From Thermoproteota archaeon (GTDB taxonomy: Archaea > Thermoproteota > Bathyarchaeia > Bathyarchaeales > Bathycorpusculaceae): a DNA stretch of 6,472 bases. Of the stretch, positions 1-5,670 are shown piece by piece. Positions within the stretch are counted from its first letter, which is position 1, and each line of letters begins with the position of its first letter. Both the position numbers and the translations under genes were made by a program. The notes under the pieces were generated by a model. That model did not search any database. It had not been told where the DNA came from and was given only the letters and a program-made list of their open reading frames with translations. The DNA is taken from assembly GCA_012511995.1 (NCBI GenBank), contig JAAZFA010000348.1:1-6472 (forward strand). Reading direction: 5' to 3'.

Positions 1-503
1 ATTTATCCTCGTTTGTCGGAAAAAAATCCTTCCGTGTGCAAAAGAAGCTCATGGGTTTTTTGCCGAAGAGGATTAAGGTTAGTTTTGATCCTGGTTCAAT
101 TTATGCACAAAAAGGTCTCTCGGCAATCGAGCCCATTATCCAGAACTCGTTTGTAATGATGCCAAACGCGCTAGAACTACAGCTCATAACAGGTGAAACA
201 AGCATACCTAAAGGCGCCCAAAAACTAATCGCCATGGGCGTAGAAATCGTCGCAGTAAAGATGGGTGATAAAGGCTGCTATGTCACCAGTGGTGAAGAAA
301 AACAAATTATACAGCCCTACAAAGTTCAAGCCATCGACACCACAGGCGCAGGCGACGCATTCAATGCAGGCTTCCTCTACGGTTTAATCCAGAACAAGAC
401 ACTGGCTGAATGCGGTAGAATGGGAAACTTCGTCGGCTCTCGATGCGTTATGAAGATGGGGGCACGAGACGGTTTACCCAGACATGAAGACATGCCTTAC
501 TAG
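1..503 (+). CDS. PfkB/ribokinase-family carbohydrate or nucleoside kinase, 5'-truncated by window edge
   Basis: This is the C-terminal part of an ATP-dependent PfkB-family kinase, which phosphorylates a sugar or nucleoside in the cytoplasm. The reading frame is open from base 3 to a TAG at 501-503 and gives 166 visible residues. A GTG at 36 is internal, because the residues before it (LSSFVGKKSF) continue the family pattern. Seen in order, counted from base 3: DPG at about 29-31; the NxxE motif (N55-A-L-E58), which in this family helps bind Mg and phosphate; a nucleotide-site strand VKMGDKG near 85-91; and the second PfkB signature DTTGAGDAFNAGFL starting at 112, whose Asp118 is the expected catalytic base. 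The C-terminus GARDGLP is typical. Family members have about 300-320 residues, so roughly the first 140-150 (substrate lid and sugar-binding region) lie outside the window. The substrate cannot be told from this half; ribose, a nucleoside or a keto-sugar are all possible. It converges on the purine operon. Confidence 0.9.
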   Translation, partial: LSSFVGKKSFRVQKKLMGFLPKRIKVSFDPGSIYAQKGLSAIEPIIQNSFVMMPNALELQLITGETSIPKGAQKLIAMGVEIVAVKMGDKGCYVTSGEEKQIIQPYKVQAIDTTGAGDAFNAGFLYGLIQNKTLAECGRMGNFVGSRCVMKMGARDGLPRHEDMPY

Positions 504-508
504 TAGGC

Positions 509-524
509 AAGTTTCTATTTGTTT
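509..524 (+). terminator. T-rich termination zone after the kinase gene
   Basis: Just after the kinase stop codon the plus strand reads GTTTCTATTTGTTT, a T-rich stretch with no convincing hairpin. Archaeal RNA polymerase commonly terminates at such T tracts. Inferred from base composition and position only. Confidence 0.35.
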
Positions 525-533
525 AGATGTACC

Positions 534-551
534 AAAAAACTAGAAAAAAGA
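534..551 (-). terminator. T-rich termination zone at the end of the purine operon
   Basis: Read on the minus strand, the bases directly after the purQ stop are TCTTTTTTCTAGTTTTTT: two runs of six T separated by four bases. This fits an archaeal intrinsic (U-tract) terminator for the purM-S-L-Q transcript. With the T-rich plus-strand stretch beside it, the 48-bp convergent gap probably stops transcription from both sides. Confidence 0.5.
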
Positions 552-1376
552 TTAGCGGCTGCTCTTCTTGGTTAGCGTATTAATAATGCTTTGGAAGATT
601 AGTTTGCCATCCCCATATTGAAATTTCTGATTCGTGCTCGTCCAGTTGGGCAATTGCCACCAGTACATGGCTCGCTCAGGATGTGGCATTAACCCAAATA
701 TGTTGCCTTCTTTGTTGCATATGCCTGCAATGTCATAGAAACTCCCATTAGGATTAGCTGGATATTTACCCTCTGCGACTTCACCGTTGTTATTGCAGTA
801 GCGTAATACTATCATGTCTTCGTCGATTAGTCTTTCAAGAATCGCATCCTCTTTTTCTTTAGGAAAGAGTAGTCTGCCTTCGCCATGTGCGATGGGTAAT
901 TGTATGGTTTTACCGGTTGGAATGGCGGTGGTGAAAGCGCATTTGCCGTGGTTTTCTTGTTTTAGGTAGACCCATTTACATTTAAAACCAGATGGTTCAT
1001 TAGTTGTCAGCGCAGCTTGGGCATATTCGCTTACACCGTCTAAACTTGGAAGCAAACCATATTCCACCAGTATCTGGAAACCATTGCATATGCCAAGGAT
1101 TGGTCTGCCTTCATCGACAAAGCTCTGGATCTCCTTACCTAATTGTGCAGAGAGATGTCTCGCAAAGATTACTCCTGACCGAACATAGTCCCCGTAGGAA
1201 AAACCGCCTGGTAAAACTAGTATATTATAGTCGAGCAGGTTGCGGAGTTTTATCATGTCGCTGATTTGAATTACTTCTGCTTGGGCACCGAGTTCAGTAA
1301 AGGCTCGTTTGGTTTCTGCATCACAGTTGGTGCCGCCAACGCGTAGTATACAAACTTTGATGTCATCTGCGTTCAT
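552..1376 (-). CDS. purQ: Phosphoribosylformylglycinamidine (FGAM) synthase, glutaminase subunit PurQ
   Basis: PurQ hydrolyses glutamine and delivers ammonia to PurL for FGAR to FGAM conversion (step 4 of IMP synthesis). It is a class I (triad) glutamine amidotransferase of 274 residues. Visible motifs: N-terminal VCILRVGGTNCDAET (residues 8-22), the oxyanion region LPGGFSYGDYVRSG (55-68), nucleophile elbow GICNGFQ with catalytic Cys97, then PIAHGEGR (161-168) and MPHPERA with His232 and Glu234 completing the triad. It is longer than the ~227-residue bacterial form, with insertions in the second half. I chose the ATG at 1374-1376 because a strong Shine-Dalgarno AAGGAGG ends seven bases before it and because it overlaps the purL TGA as ATGA, which favours translational coupling. 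An in-frame ATG 36 bases upstream would add 12 unfamily-like residues and ignore this site. Last gene of the operon, stop TAA at 552-554. Confidence 0.97.
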   Translation of the reverse strand: MNADDIKVCILRVGGTNCDAETKRAFTELGAQAEVIQISDMIKLRNLLDYNILVLPGGFSYGDYVRSGVIFARHLSAQLGKEIQSFVDEGRPILGICNGFQILVEYGLLPSLDGVSEYAQAALTTNEPSGFKCKWVYLKQENHGKCAFTTAIPTGKTIQLPIAHGEGRLLFPKEKEDAILERLIDEDMIVLRYCNNNGEVAEGKYPANPNGSFYDIAGICNKEGNIFGLMPHPERAMYWWQLPNWTSTNQKFQYGDGKLIFQSIINTLTKKSSR

Positions 1377-3757
1377 TGCAATTCCTCCTTTGGGTTGAGT
1401 GTTTGTTTCCAACTTTGACGTAGATCATCGAGTGGAACATCAACGACGGTTTTCCCGTTTAAGCCAGTTATGTTTAATTTCGCTTCCTTAGTTACCCTGC
1501 CTATTTGAGCACTATATTTACCGAGTAGCTTCTCGAAGAGCTTCTTGTCTTGGGAGGCAATTTCAATTAGAAAACGACTGTTTGATTCGGAAAATAACAA
1601 GAAATCGTTTCGAGAGACGTCTTTAGCTGGAACTTTTTGCAGGTCGAGTTCTAATCCAAATCCACTGGCAAACGCCATTTCAGCTGCGGCTACTCCTAGA
1701 CCGCCTTCGGAAAGGTCGTGACAAGACTTAATTATGCCTTCTCTCATGGCTTTTGTAAGGTTGTAGTAGATTTTTCTCGCTCTGATGGCATGGAGTTTAG
1801 GGACAGAATTACCTATGTACCCATTTAGCCTGTAGTACTCTGAGCCACCGAGCTCCGGGTAGGTTTCACCAATTATATAAAGTATGTTACCTGGTTCTTT
1901 GAGATCTACTGAAACTGTTTTGTTAATGTCAGGAACGATGCCGACTGCAGTGATTAGCAATGTTGGTGTCACAGCCCCCATGGGTGATTCATTATAGAGG
2001 CTGTCTTTACCTGAGATGAATGGGGTTCGAAAAGTGGTTGCTATGTCATAGCATGCTTCACAGGCACGTACTAACGAGCCAAGGCGCTCAGCTTTTTCTG
2101 GGTTACCCCATGTGAAATTATCCAATAGTGCTATTCTTCTGCCACCTACAGCGATGTTATTACGTATTGCTTCGTCGATAGCTGAAGCTGCCATCCAGTA
2201 AGTATCTATTTTACCATAATTGGGGTTCATACCACAACTTATCGCAATTCCTTTGATAGAGTCATCCACTGGTTTGAGAACTGCTGCATCGTTAGGTCCA
2301 GCGTAGTCACCTTGGAGGGGCTTTAGAAGAGTATTACCTTTTACTTCATGGTCATAGGTACGTATGACAGCTTCTTTGCTAGCAATGTTAGGTGCTGCTA
2401 GAAGCTGTAGTAGGCTATCAGTTAGGTTCACTGGCTCAGGGAATTCTGGCTCCATAAGTTCAGGTATTACGATTATAGCATTTTTTGTACTTTCACACGG
2501 ATTAAAGAGAATCTCCATATCGATGTCAGAAATCAATTCATCTTTGTACTTGAGCCTTAGACGCCTTTGAACGATCAGTTGCCCTATCGCTGTAGCTAGT
2601 ACATCTTCTTTCTCGAAAATTGAAATGACTTGTTCAAGGTTTCCTGGAGGAACAATCAGAAGCATACGTTCTTGCGACTCAGACAGATAGATTTCCCATG
2701 GTGCAAGTCCTTGATATTTTAGTGGAACTTTTTCAAGATTAACTTCGACTCCACAGCCAAATCGTTCAGCGGTTTCACCGACTGCAGAAGACAAACCTCC
2801 ACCCCCGATGTCGGTGATGGCTGAACCAAGTTGACGGTCTCGAACTTCAATGATTGCACGTTTCACTTTTTCTTCCTCGATTGGATCAGCGATTTGCACT
2901 GCTGAGCGACTAATTTCTTCTGATTTTTCGGTTAATTCTGCTGAGGCAAAAGTCACCCCATGAATTCCATCGCGCCCTGTTTTGCCACCTGCGAGGACAA
3001 TGTAATCGCCGACTTTGCCGTTGCACACATATTTGTTGAGTGGCAAAAGTCCTATACAGCCGCAGTATACTACGACGTTACCTGTGTAACTGTCGTCAAA
3101 GTATATTGCACCATTAACAGTTGGAATGCCCATATTGTTACCATAGGCGCTGATGCCTGCGGTGACGCCTCGATAGATGTATTTTGGGTGTTTTACACCA
3201 ACTGGTAATTTGTTGTGATCATAATCTAGTGGTCCAAAGCCTAGTACATCAGTGCATGCAATGGGATCTGCCCAGACACCTAATATGTCTCGGATGACTC
3301 CACCGACGCCTGTTGCAGCTCCACCAAATGGTTCCACTGCCGATGGGTGGTTATGTGTTTCCACTTTTGCTGCGATACCATAGCCTTTATCGAATTTGAC
3401 TATACCTGCGTTGTCTTCGAAGACACTGAAGCACCACGGTGCATTGATTTCTTTTGTAGCTTTGACGAGGTAGGTTTTGAATAAGCTTGTTATTTCTTTG
3501 TCGTTGAGTTTTATTTTCCCTTTGAAGGTTTTGTGATAGCAATGTTCACTCCATGATTGACTAATAGTTTGAAGTTCGATGTCGGTGGGGTTACGGTTTT
3601 CTTTTTTAAAGTAATCTTGAATGGTTGCCAATTCGTCAGTGCTAAAGCCTAGGGCGAGTTCATTGTTGATTTCTGTTAGTTGTTCTGGTGTGGCTGTAGA
3701 TAAGTTGACTTCAAGAACTTGGCTGTTCATACATTGTGTAAATAAATTGCTGTTCAT
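1373..3757 (-). CDS. purL: Phosphoribosylformylglycinamidine (FGAM) synthase, synthetase subunit PurL (small type)
   Basis: PurL catalyses the ATP-dependent conversion of FGAR to FGAM with ammonia channelled from PurQ, in a complex bridged by PurS. At 794 residues it is the small PurL type of archaea and Gram-positive bacteria (about 720-800), not the ~1300-residue fused form. It has two tandem AIRS/PurM-like halves. Motifs in order: SWSEHCYHKTF (68-78) with the conserved active-site His72; VETHNHPSAVEPFGGAATG (132-150), an ATP/Mg-binding loop; TDIGGGGLSSAVGE (315-328); second half GPNDAAVLKP (487-496), ALLDNFTWGNP (543-553), TPFISGKDSLYNE (578-590) and CHDLSEGGLGVAAAEMA (679-695). No gaps or stops. 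The ATG at 3755-3757 overlaps the purS TGA as ATGA. A second in-frame ATG nine codons on repeats the same first bases but has no ribosome-binding site; the first has only a weak one, so coupling to purS is likely. Confidence 0.98.
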   Translation of the reverse strand: MNSNLFTQCMNSQVLEVNLSTATPEQLTEINNELALGFSTDELATIQDYFKKENRNPTDIELQTISQSWSEHCYHKTFKGKIKLNDKEITSLFKTYLVKATKEINAPWCFSVFEDNAGIVKFDKGYGIAAKVETHNHPSAVEPFGGAATGVGGVIRDILGVWADPIACTDVLGFGPLDYDHNKLPVGVKHPKYIYRGVTAGISAYGNNMGIPTVNGAIYFDDSYTGNVVVYCGCIGLLPLNKYVCNGKVGDYIVLAGGKTGRDGIHGVTFASAELTEKSEEISRSAVQIADPIEEEKVKRAIIEVRDRQLGSAITDIGGGGLSSAVGETAERFGCGVEVNLEKVPLKYQGLAPWEIYLSESQERMLLIVPPGNLEQVISIFEKEDVLATAIGQLIVQRRLRLKYKDELISDIDMEILFNPCESTKNAIIVIPELMEPEFPEPVNLTDSLLQLLAAPNIASKEAVIRTYDHEVKGNTLLKPLQGDYAGPNDAAVLKPVDDSIKGIAISCGMNPNYGKIDTYWMAASAIDEAIRNNIAVGGRRIALLDNFTWGNPEKAERLGSLVRACEACYDIATTFRTPFISGKDSLYNESPMGAVTPTLLITAVGIVPDINKTVSVDLKEPGNILYIIGETYPELGGSEYYRLNGYIGNSVPKLHAIRARKIYYNLTKAMREGIIKSCHDLSEGGLGVAAAEMAFASGFGLELDLQKVPAKDVSRNDFLLFSESNSRFLIEIASQDKKLFEKLLGKYSAQIGRVTKEAKLNITGLNGKTVVDVPLDDLRQSWKQTLNPKEELQ
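1384..1390 (-). promoter_or_regulatory. Shine-Dalgarno sequence of purQ, inside purL 3' end
   Basis: The minus strand reads AAGGAGG, then seven bases, then ATG. It is the strongest ribosome-binding site in the operon. It lies within the last codons of purL and settles the purQ start at 1376 rather than at the earlier in-frame ATG. Confidence 0.85.
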
Positions 3758-4005
3758 TTCTGCTCAACGATGCTGATTGTATAGTTATCTTTTGTTGGGT
3801 TCGCTAAGAGGCGTTTACTCATTTCTTCAGCTTTAGCGTTTGCTTCCATAGGGGTTGCTGCTTCAAAAAAGACAGTGTAGACTTTGCTTACTTCTACTGC
3901 TGTAACTTTATAGCCGAGTTCTACAAGTGATCGTGTGGTGGTTTCGCCTTCCGGGTTTCTGTGTCCGGGTCTGAGGCTAACTTCAATTTTGGCAGCGTAT
4001 TTCAT
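3754..4005 (-). CDS. purS: FGAM synthase accessory subunit PurS
   Basis: PurS is the small dimeric subunit that holds PurL and PurQ together and helps pass ammonia between them. The 83-residue product matches the usual 80-84. Visible family pattern: MKYAAKIEVSLRPGHRNPEG at the N-terminus, a central SLVELGYKV, a strand ending KVYTVFF, and a C-terminal helix-strand EEMSKRLLANPTKDNYTISI. I chose the ATG at 4003-4005 because family members start with MKY-type residues at this point. A GTG 33 bases upstream (4038) would add 11 residues, has no ribosome-binding site, and sits against a probable TATA box. No clear Shine-Dalgarno precedes the ATG either; this is compatible with a leaderless message or with initiation after purM. 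The stop TGA overlaps the purL ATG. Confidence 0.95.
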   Translation of the reverse strand: MKYAAKIEVSLRPGHRNPEGETTTRSLVELGYKVTAVEVSKVYTVFFEAATPMEANAKAEEMSKRLLANPTKDNYTISIVEQK

Positions 4006-4029
4006 AACCGTTAATTTATGCTGTAAGGA

Positions 4030-4043
4030 TTTAAACACTTTCG
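4030..4043 (-). promoter_or_regulatory. Possible internal archaeal promoter (BRE/TATA) for purS-purL-purQ
   Basis: On the minus strand CGAAA-GTG-TTTAAA is followed, about 27 bases after the TATA centre, by the A of the purS ATG. That is the spacing expected for an archaeal promoter giving a leaderless transcript, and it would explain why purS has no clear ribosome-binding site. The TTTAAA element is self-complementary and short, so chance is possible. Inference only. Confidence 0.4.
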
Positions 4044-4062
4044 CAGTAAATGGTACAAAATG

Positions 4063-5145
4063 CTATGTAAGAATCATATGTTTTTGTTTGTATTCTATCT
4101 CTACGGTCCGTTCTTTGTTGGTTACTTTGCCGATTCGCTGCGGGTTTACACCGCTTGATTCAAGAACATTCAGGGCTGTATCGACGTCTGATTTATCGAC
4201 TATAATACCGAATCCCCAGCCCATATTGAAAGTTTTAAACATTTCCTGGTCAGTAATTGTGAAATCTAATTCAGCTCCCGTTTTTTGGATTAAGTCAAAG
4301 ATTGGGTGAGGGGTAAAGTTGTCGAAGCAAAAACCTATGCCGGGTGACCAGTTAACGAGGGTATTGAATTTCATATAGCCATCACCTGTGATGTGGACGG
4401 CTGCTTTGATTTTGACTTTACTAGCTAATGCTAAGAGAGGTTTGACGTAGATTTTGGTTGGTTCCAAAACTTCCAAAGCTACTTCACGACCTAAACCTTC
4501 TGGGATGTCGCTGGGGTTGTATTTACCGCCCCATTGTTTAAAGAGAATTTTTCTGACCATGGTAATGCCGTTGCTGTGGACGCCGCTTGATGCGAGTCCG
4601 ATGACAGGGTCATCAGGTTTGATGTTTTCACCAGTGATTATGTTTTGGCGTTCGACTTTACCAACTGCCGCGACGACCATGTCAAAGCCAGCGTTGTCAA
4701 CGACTCCTTTGATAATCTCTGCTACGTCGCCTGTTTCACCGCCAGTGACTGGGCATTCTGATTGGTTGGCCCCCTCTATTATGCCTTTGAGCCATGACTC
4801 AACAAGAGATGGGTTGCTTTCTTGTGCGTGTATGTTATCTGCTATCGATAGTGGTTTGGCGCCGGAGCGTATAACGTCGTTTACAGCCATAGCGACTGCG
4901 TCGATGCCGATTGTATCATATTTATTTGCGAGTTGTGCGATGAGAACTTTTGTACCTACTCCTTCGATGACTAAGTCTAAAAAGCTGTCGGATTCGATTG
5001 GGAAGATGTTGCCGTATGGTAGTTTCATAACTCCGCCAAAACTACTATGACGGTATGTGTCGTTTAGGGTTGTGAGTGCTTTTTTGGATTCGACACGCTG
5101 GGCACGGTTAACGCCCGCGTCAGTGTAAGTGTAAGATTTAGACAT
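4063..5145 (-). CDS. purM: Phosphoribosylformylglycinamidine cyclo-ligase (AIR synthase) PurM
   Basis: PurM uses ATP to close the imidazole ring of FGAM, giving AIR (step 5 of IMP synthesis), directly after the PurSLQ reaction. It has 360 residues, close to the family's ~340-350. Motifs in order: YTYTDAGVN (5-13), EGVGTK (61-66), DAVAMAVNDVIRSGAKPL (82-99), GGETGD (135-140), GLASSGVHSNGITMVRK (183-199), LEPTKIYVKPL (227-237), HITGDGYMKFN (251-261) and MFKTFNMGWGFGIIV (302-316). Bacterial enzymes usually have GGETAEMPG and HITGGG-type loops; from memory, the variants here suit archaeal PurM. It is the first gene of the minus-strand operon. The ATG at 5143-5145 is preceded by a modest AAGGA ten bases upstream. 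It ends TAG and is followed by a 57-bp gap before purS. Confidence 0.97.
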   Translation of the reverse strand: MSKSYTYTDAGVNRAQRVESKKALTTLNDTYRHSSFGGVMKLPYGNIFPIESDSFLDLVIEGVGTKVLIAQLANKYDTIGIDAVAMAVNDVIRSGAKPLSIADNIHAQESNPSLVESWLKGIIEGANQSECPVTGGETGDVAEIIKGVVDNAGFDMVVAAVGKVERQNIITGENIKPDDPVIGLASSGVHSNGITMVRKILFKQWGGKYNPSDIPEGLGREVALEVLEPTKIYVKPLLALASKVKIKAAVHITGDGYMKFNTLVNWSPGIGFCFDNFTPHPIFDLIQKTGAELDFTITDQEMFKTFNMGWGFGIIVDKSDVDTALNVLESSGVNPQRIGKVTNKERTVEIEYKQKHMILT

Positions 5146-5155
5146 AGGATCGTTT

Positions 5156-5160
5156 TCCTT
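5156..5160 (-). promoter_or_regulatory. Probable Shine-Dalgarno sequence of purM
   Basis: The minus strand reads AAGGA followed by ten bases and the purM ATG. The spacing is a little long but this is the only purine-rich match upstream, and it supports the 5145 start. Confidence 0.5.
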
Positions 5161-5190
5161 TTACGCTTAATGTGTATGTTTCTGTCTGAT

Positions 5191-5202
5191 AACAATTTTG
5201 TT
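5191..5202. promoter_or_regulatory. Short inverted repeat AACAA-N2-TTGTT upstream of purM
   Basis: The plus strand reads AACAATTTTGTT: perfect 5-base arms around two bases, 46 bases upstream of the purM start codon. A second, similar element lies at 5237-5250. Together they could be operator half-sites for a regulator of the purine operon, but in A/T-rich DNA such short palindromes also occur by chance. Confidence 0.3.
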
Positions 5203-5236
5203 TCTATTTGTTTGATTAATTGAATGTTTTTAGGCA

Positions 5237-5250
5237 GACAATATTTTGTC
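5237..5250. promoter_or_regulatory. Short inverted repeat GACAA-N4-TTGTC upstream of purM
   Basis: The plus strand reads GACAATATTTTGTC: perfect 5-base arms around four bases. The arms differ from those at 5191-5202 only in the outermost pair, and the two centres are 47 bases apart. The middle (AAAATATT on the minus strand) could itself be a TATA-like element. The rest of 5146-5344 shows A/T-rich sequence without a supported gene. Confidence 0.3.
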
Positions 5251-5344
5251 ATACTGTCGGTCTTTTCTCGTACTTTATGTGTTAATCTTTCCACTTAAGA
5301 CTATAGCTCAGGTAATATGGTGGAAAAGAATTGTTAATGATAAT

Positions 5345-5353
5345 GAATATATC
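5345..5353 (+). promoter_or_regulatory. Probable TATA box of the tRNA-Gly gene
   Basis: GAATATATC is centred about 33 bases before the mature tRNA 5' end. With the usual TATA-to-start distance of 25-30 bases, transcription would begin a few bases before the tRNA, leaving a short leader for RNase P to remove. The preceding TTAATGATAAT gives only a loose BRE. Confidence 0.5.
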
Positions 5354-5381
5354 CTCGAATAGCCACAAAAAATACAATGTC

Positions 5382-5454
5382 GCGGTTGTAGTCTAGCTCG
5401 GTAGGACTCCAGCTTCCCAAGCTGGCTACCCGGGTTCAAATCCCGGCAACCGCA
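5382..5454 (+). tRNA. tRNA-Gly, anticodon CCC
   Basis: A complete 73-nt cloverleaf reads GGG codons. The acceptor stem GCGGTTG pairs with CAACCGC (7 pairs). The D stem GTCT/GGAC closes with one G-T pair and its loop contains AGCTCGGTA. The anticodon stem CCAGC/GCTGG is perfect around the loop TTCCCAA, placing anticodon CCC at 5416-5418. The variable loop is CTAC, and the T stem CCGGG/CCCGG encloses TTCAAAT. The discriminator is A5454. The next bases are CCT, so the 3' CCA is not encoded and must be added after transcription, as is usual in archaea. No intron is seen. It is divergent from purM and 121 bases before the TTG of the broken repeat-protein gene. Confidence 0.97.
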
Positions 5455-5473
5455 CCTTAAGATCAAAAAATTG

Positions 5474-5494
5474 ATTACCGCCCACTTGGGTAAT
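5474..5494 (+). repeat. Small inverted repeat after the tRNA
   Basis: ATTACC and GGTAAT face each other around nine bases, starting 20 bases after the tRNA. It could form a weak hairpin in RNA, but no T run follows, so calling it a terminator is not justified. The rest of the tRNA-to-promoter gap shows nothing else. Confidence 0.25.
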
Positions 5495-5511
5495 TGCTTG
5501 TTGCCTCCATA

Positions 5512-5527
5512 GAAAGGTTTTATATTC
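5512..5527 (+). promoter_or_regulatory. Archaeal promoter (BRE + TATA box) of the broken repeat-protein gene
   Basis: GAAAGG followed by TTTTATATTC is a good match to a BRE plus archaeal TATA box. The TATA centre near 5522 predicts transcription starting around 5547-5550, leaving a leader of about 27 bases before the TTG start at 5576, with room for the Shine-Dalgarno at 5561. Confidence 0.6.
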
Positions 5528-5560
5528 TAAATCGGTGTTTATTCGGTTCTTATAGACTCT

Positions 5561-5567
5561 AAGGGAG
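5561..5567 (+). promoter_or_regulatory. Shine-Dalgarno sequence before the TTG start of the broken gene
   Basis: AAGGGAG lies eight bases before the TTG at 5576-5578. The codons after it read MSKTTK, a typical lysine-rich beginning of a signal peptide. Spacing and context define the original start of the pseudogene. Confidence 0.6.
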
Positions 5568-5670
5568 AGAAAAATTTGAGCAAAACTACTAAATATTAAC
5601 AGCTCTTGTAATTAGTGTCAGGTGTTTCTGTCTTTTTACTTCTTTTATTAAGGCATCAACCACCGGTTTG

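Noticed and set aside
1377..1412. Upstream in-frame ATG for purQ adding 12 residues
   Set aside because: The added residues do not resemble the family start, and the strong AAGGAGG plus the ATGA overlap point to 1376.
4006..4038. GTG start for a 94-residue PurS
   Set aside because: It lacks a ribosome-binding site, makes the protein longer than the family, and abuts the possible TATA box.
3935..4309. 124-codon plus-strand open frame across the purS-purM junction
   Set aside because: It is antisense to two recognised genes, with no promoter or motif of its own. The open frames at 1004-1264, 2364-2570 and 2960-3208 are rejected for the same reason.
4454..5050. 198-codon plus-strand open frame opposite purM
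   Set aside because: It is antisense to a clearly conserved gene and its Ser/Pro/Thr-rich translation is a frame shadow.
5064..5294. 76-codon minus-strand open frame overlapping the purM start
   Set aside because: It runs into purM in another frame, its residues there are a shadow of purM codons, and it has no recognisable domain or ribosome-binding site.
5146..5381. Purine riboswitch upstream of purM
   Set aside because: I see no purine-riboswitch core or three-way junction pairing, and such riboswitches would be unexpected in an archaeon.
5382..5460. tRNA gene as an integration (att) site
   Set aside because: The tRNA is complete and its 3' end is not repeated elsewhere in the window; no integrase is present.
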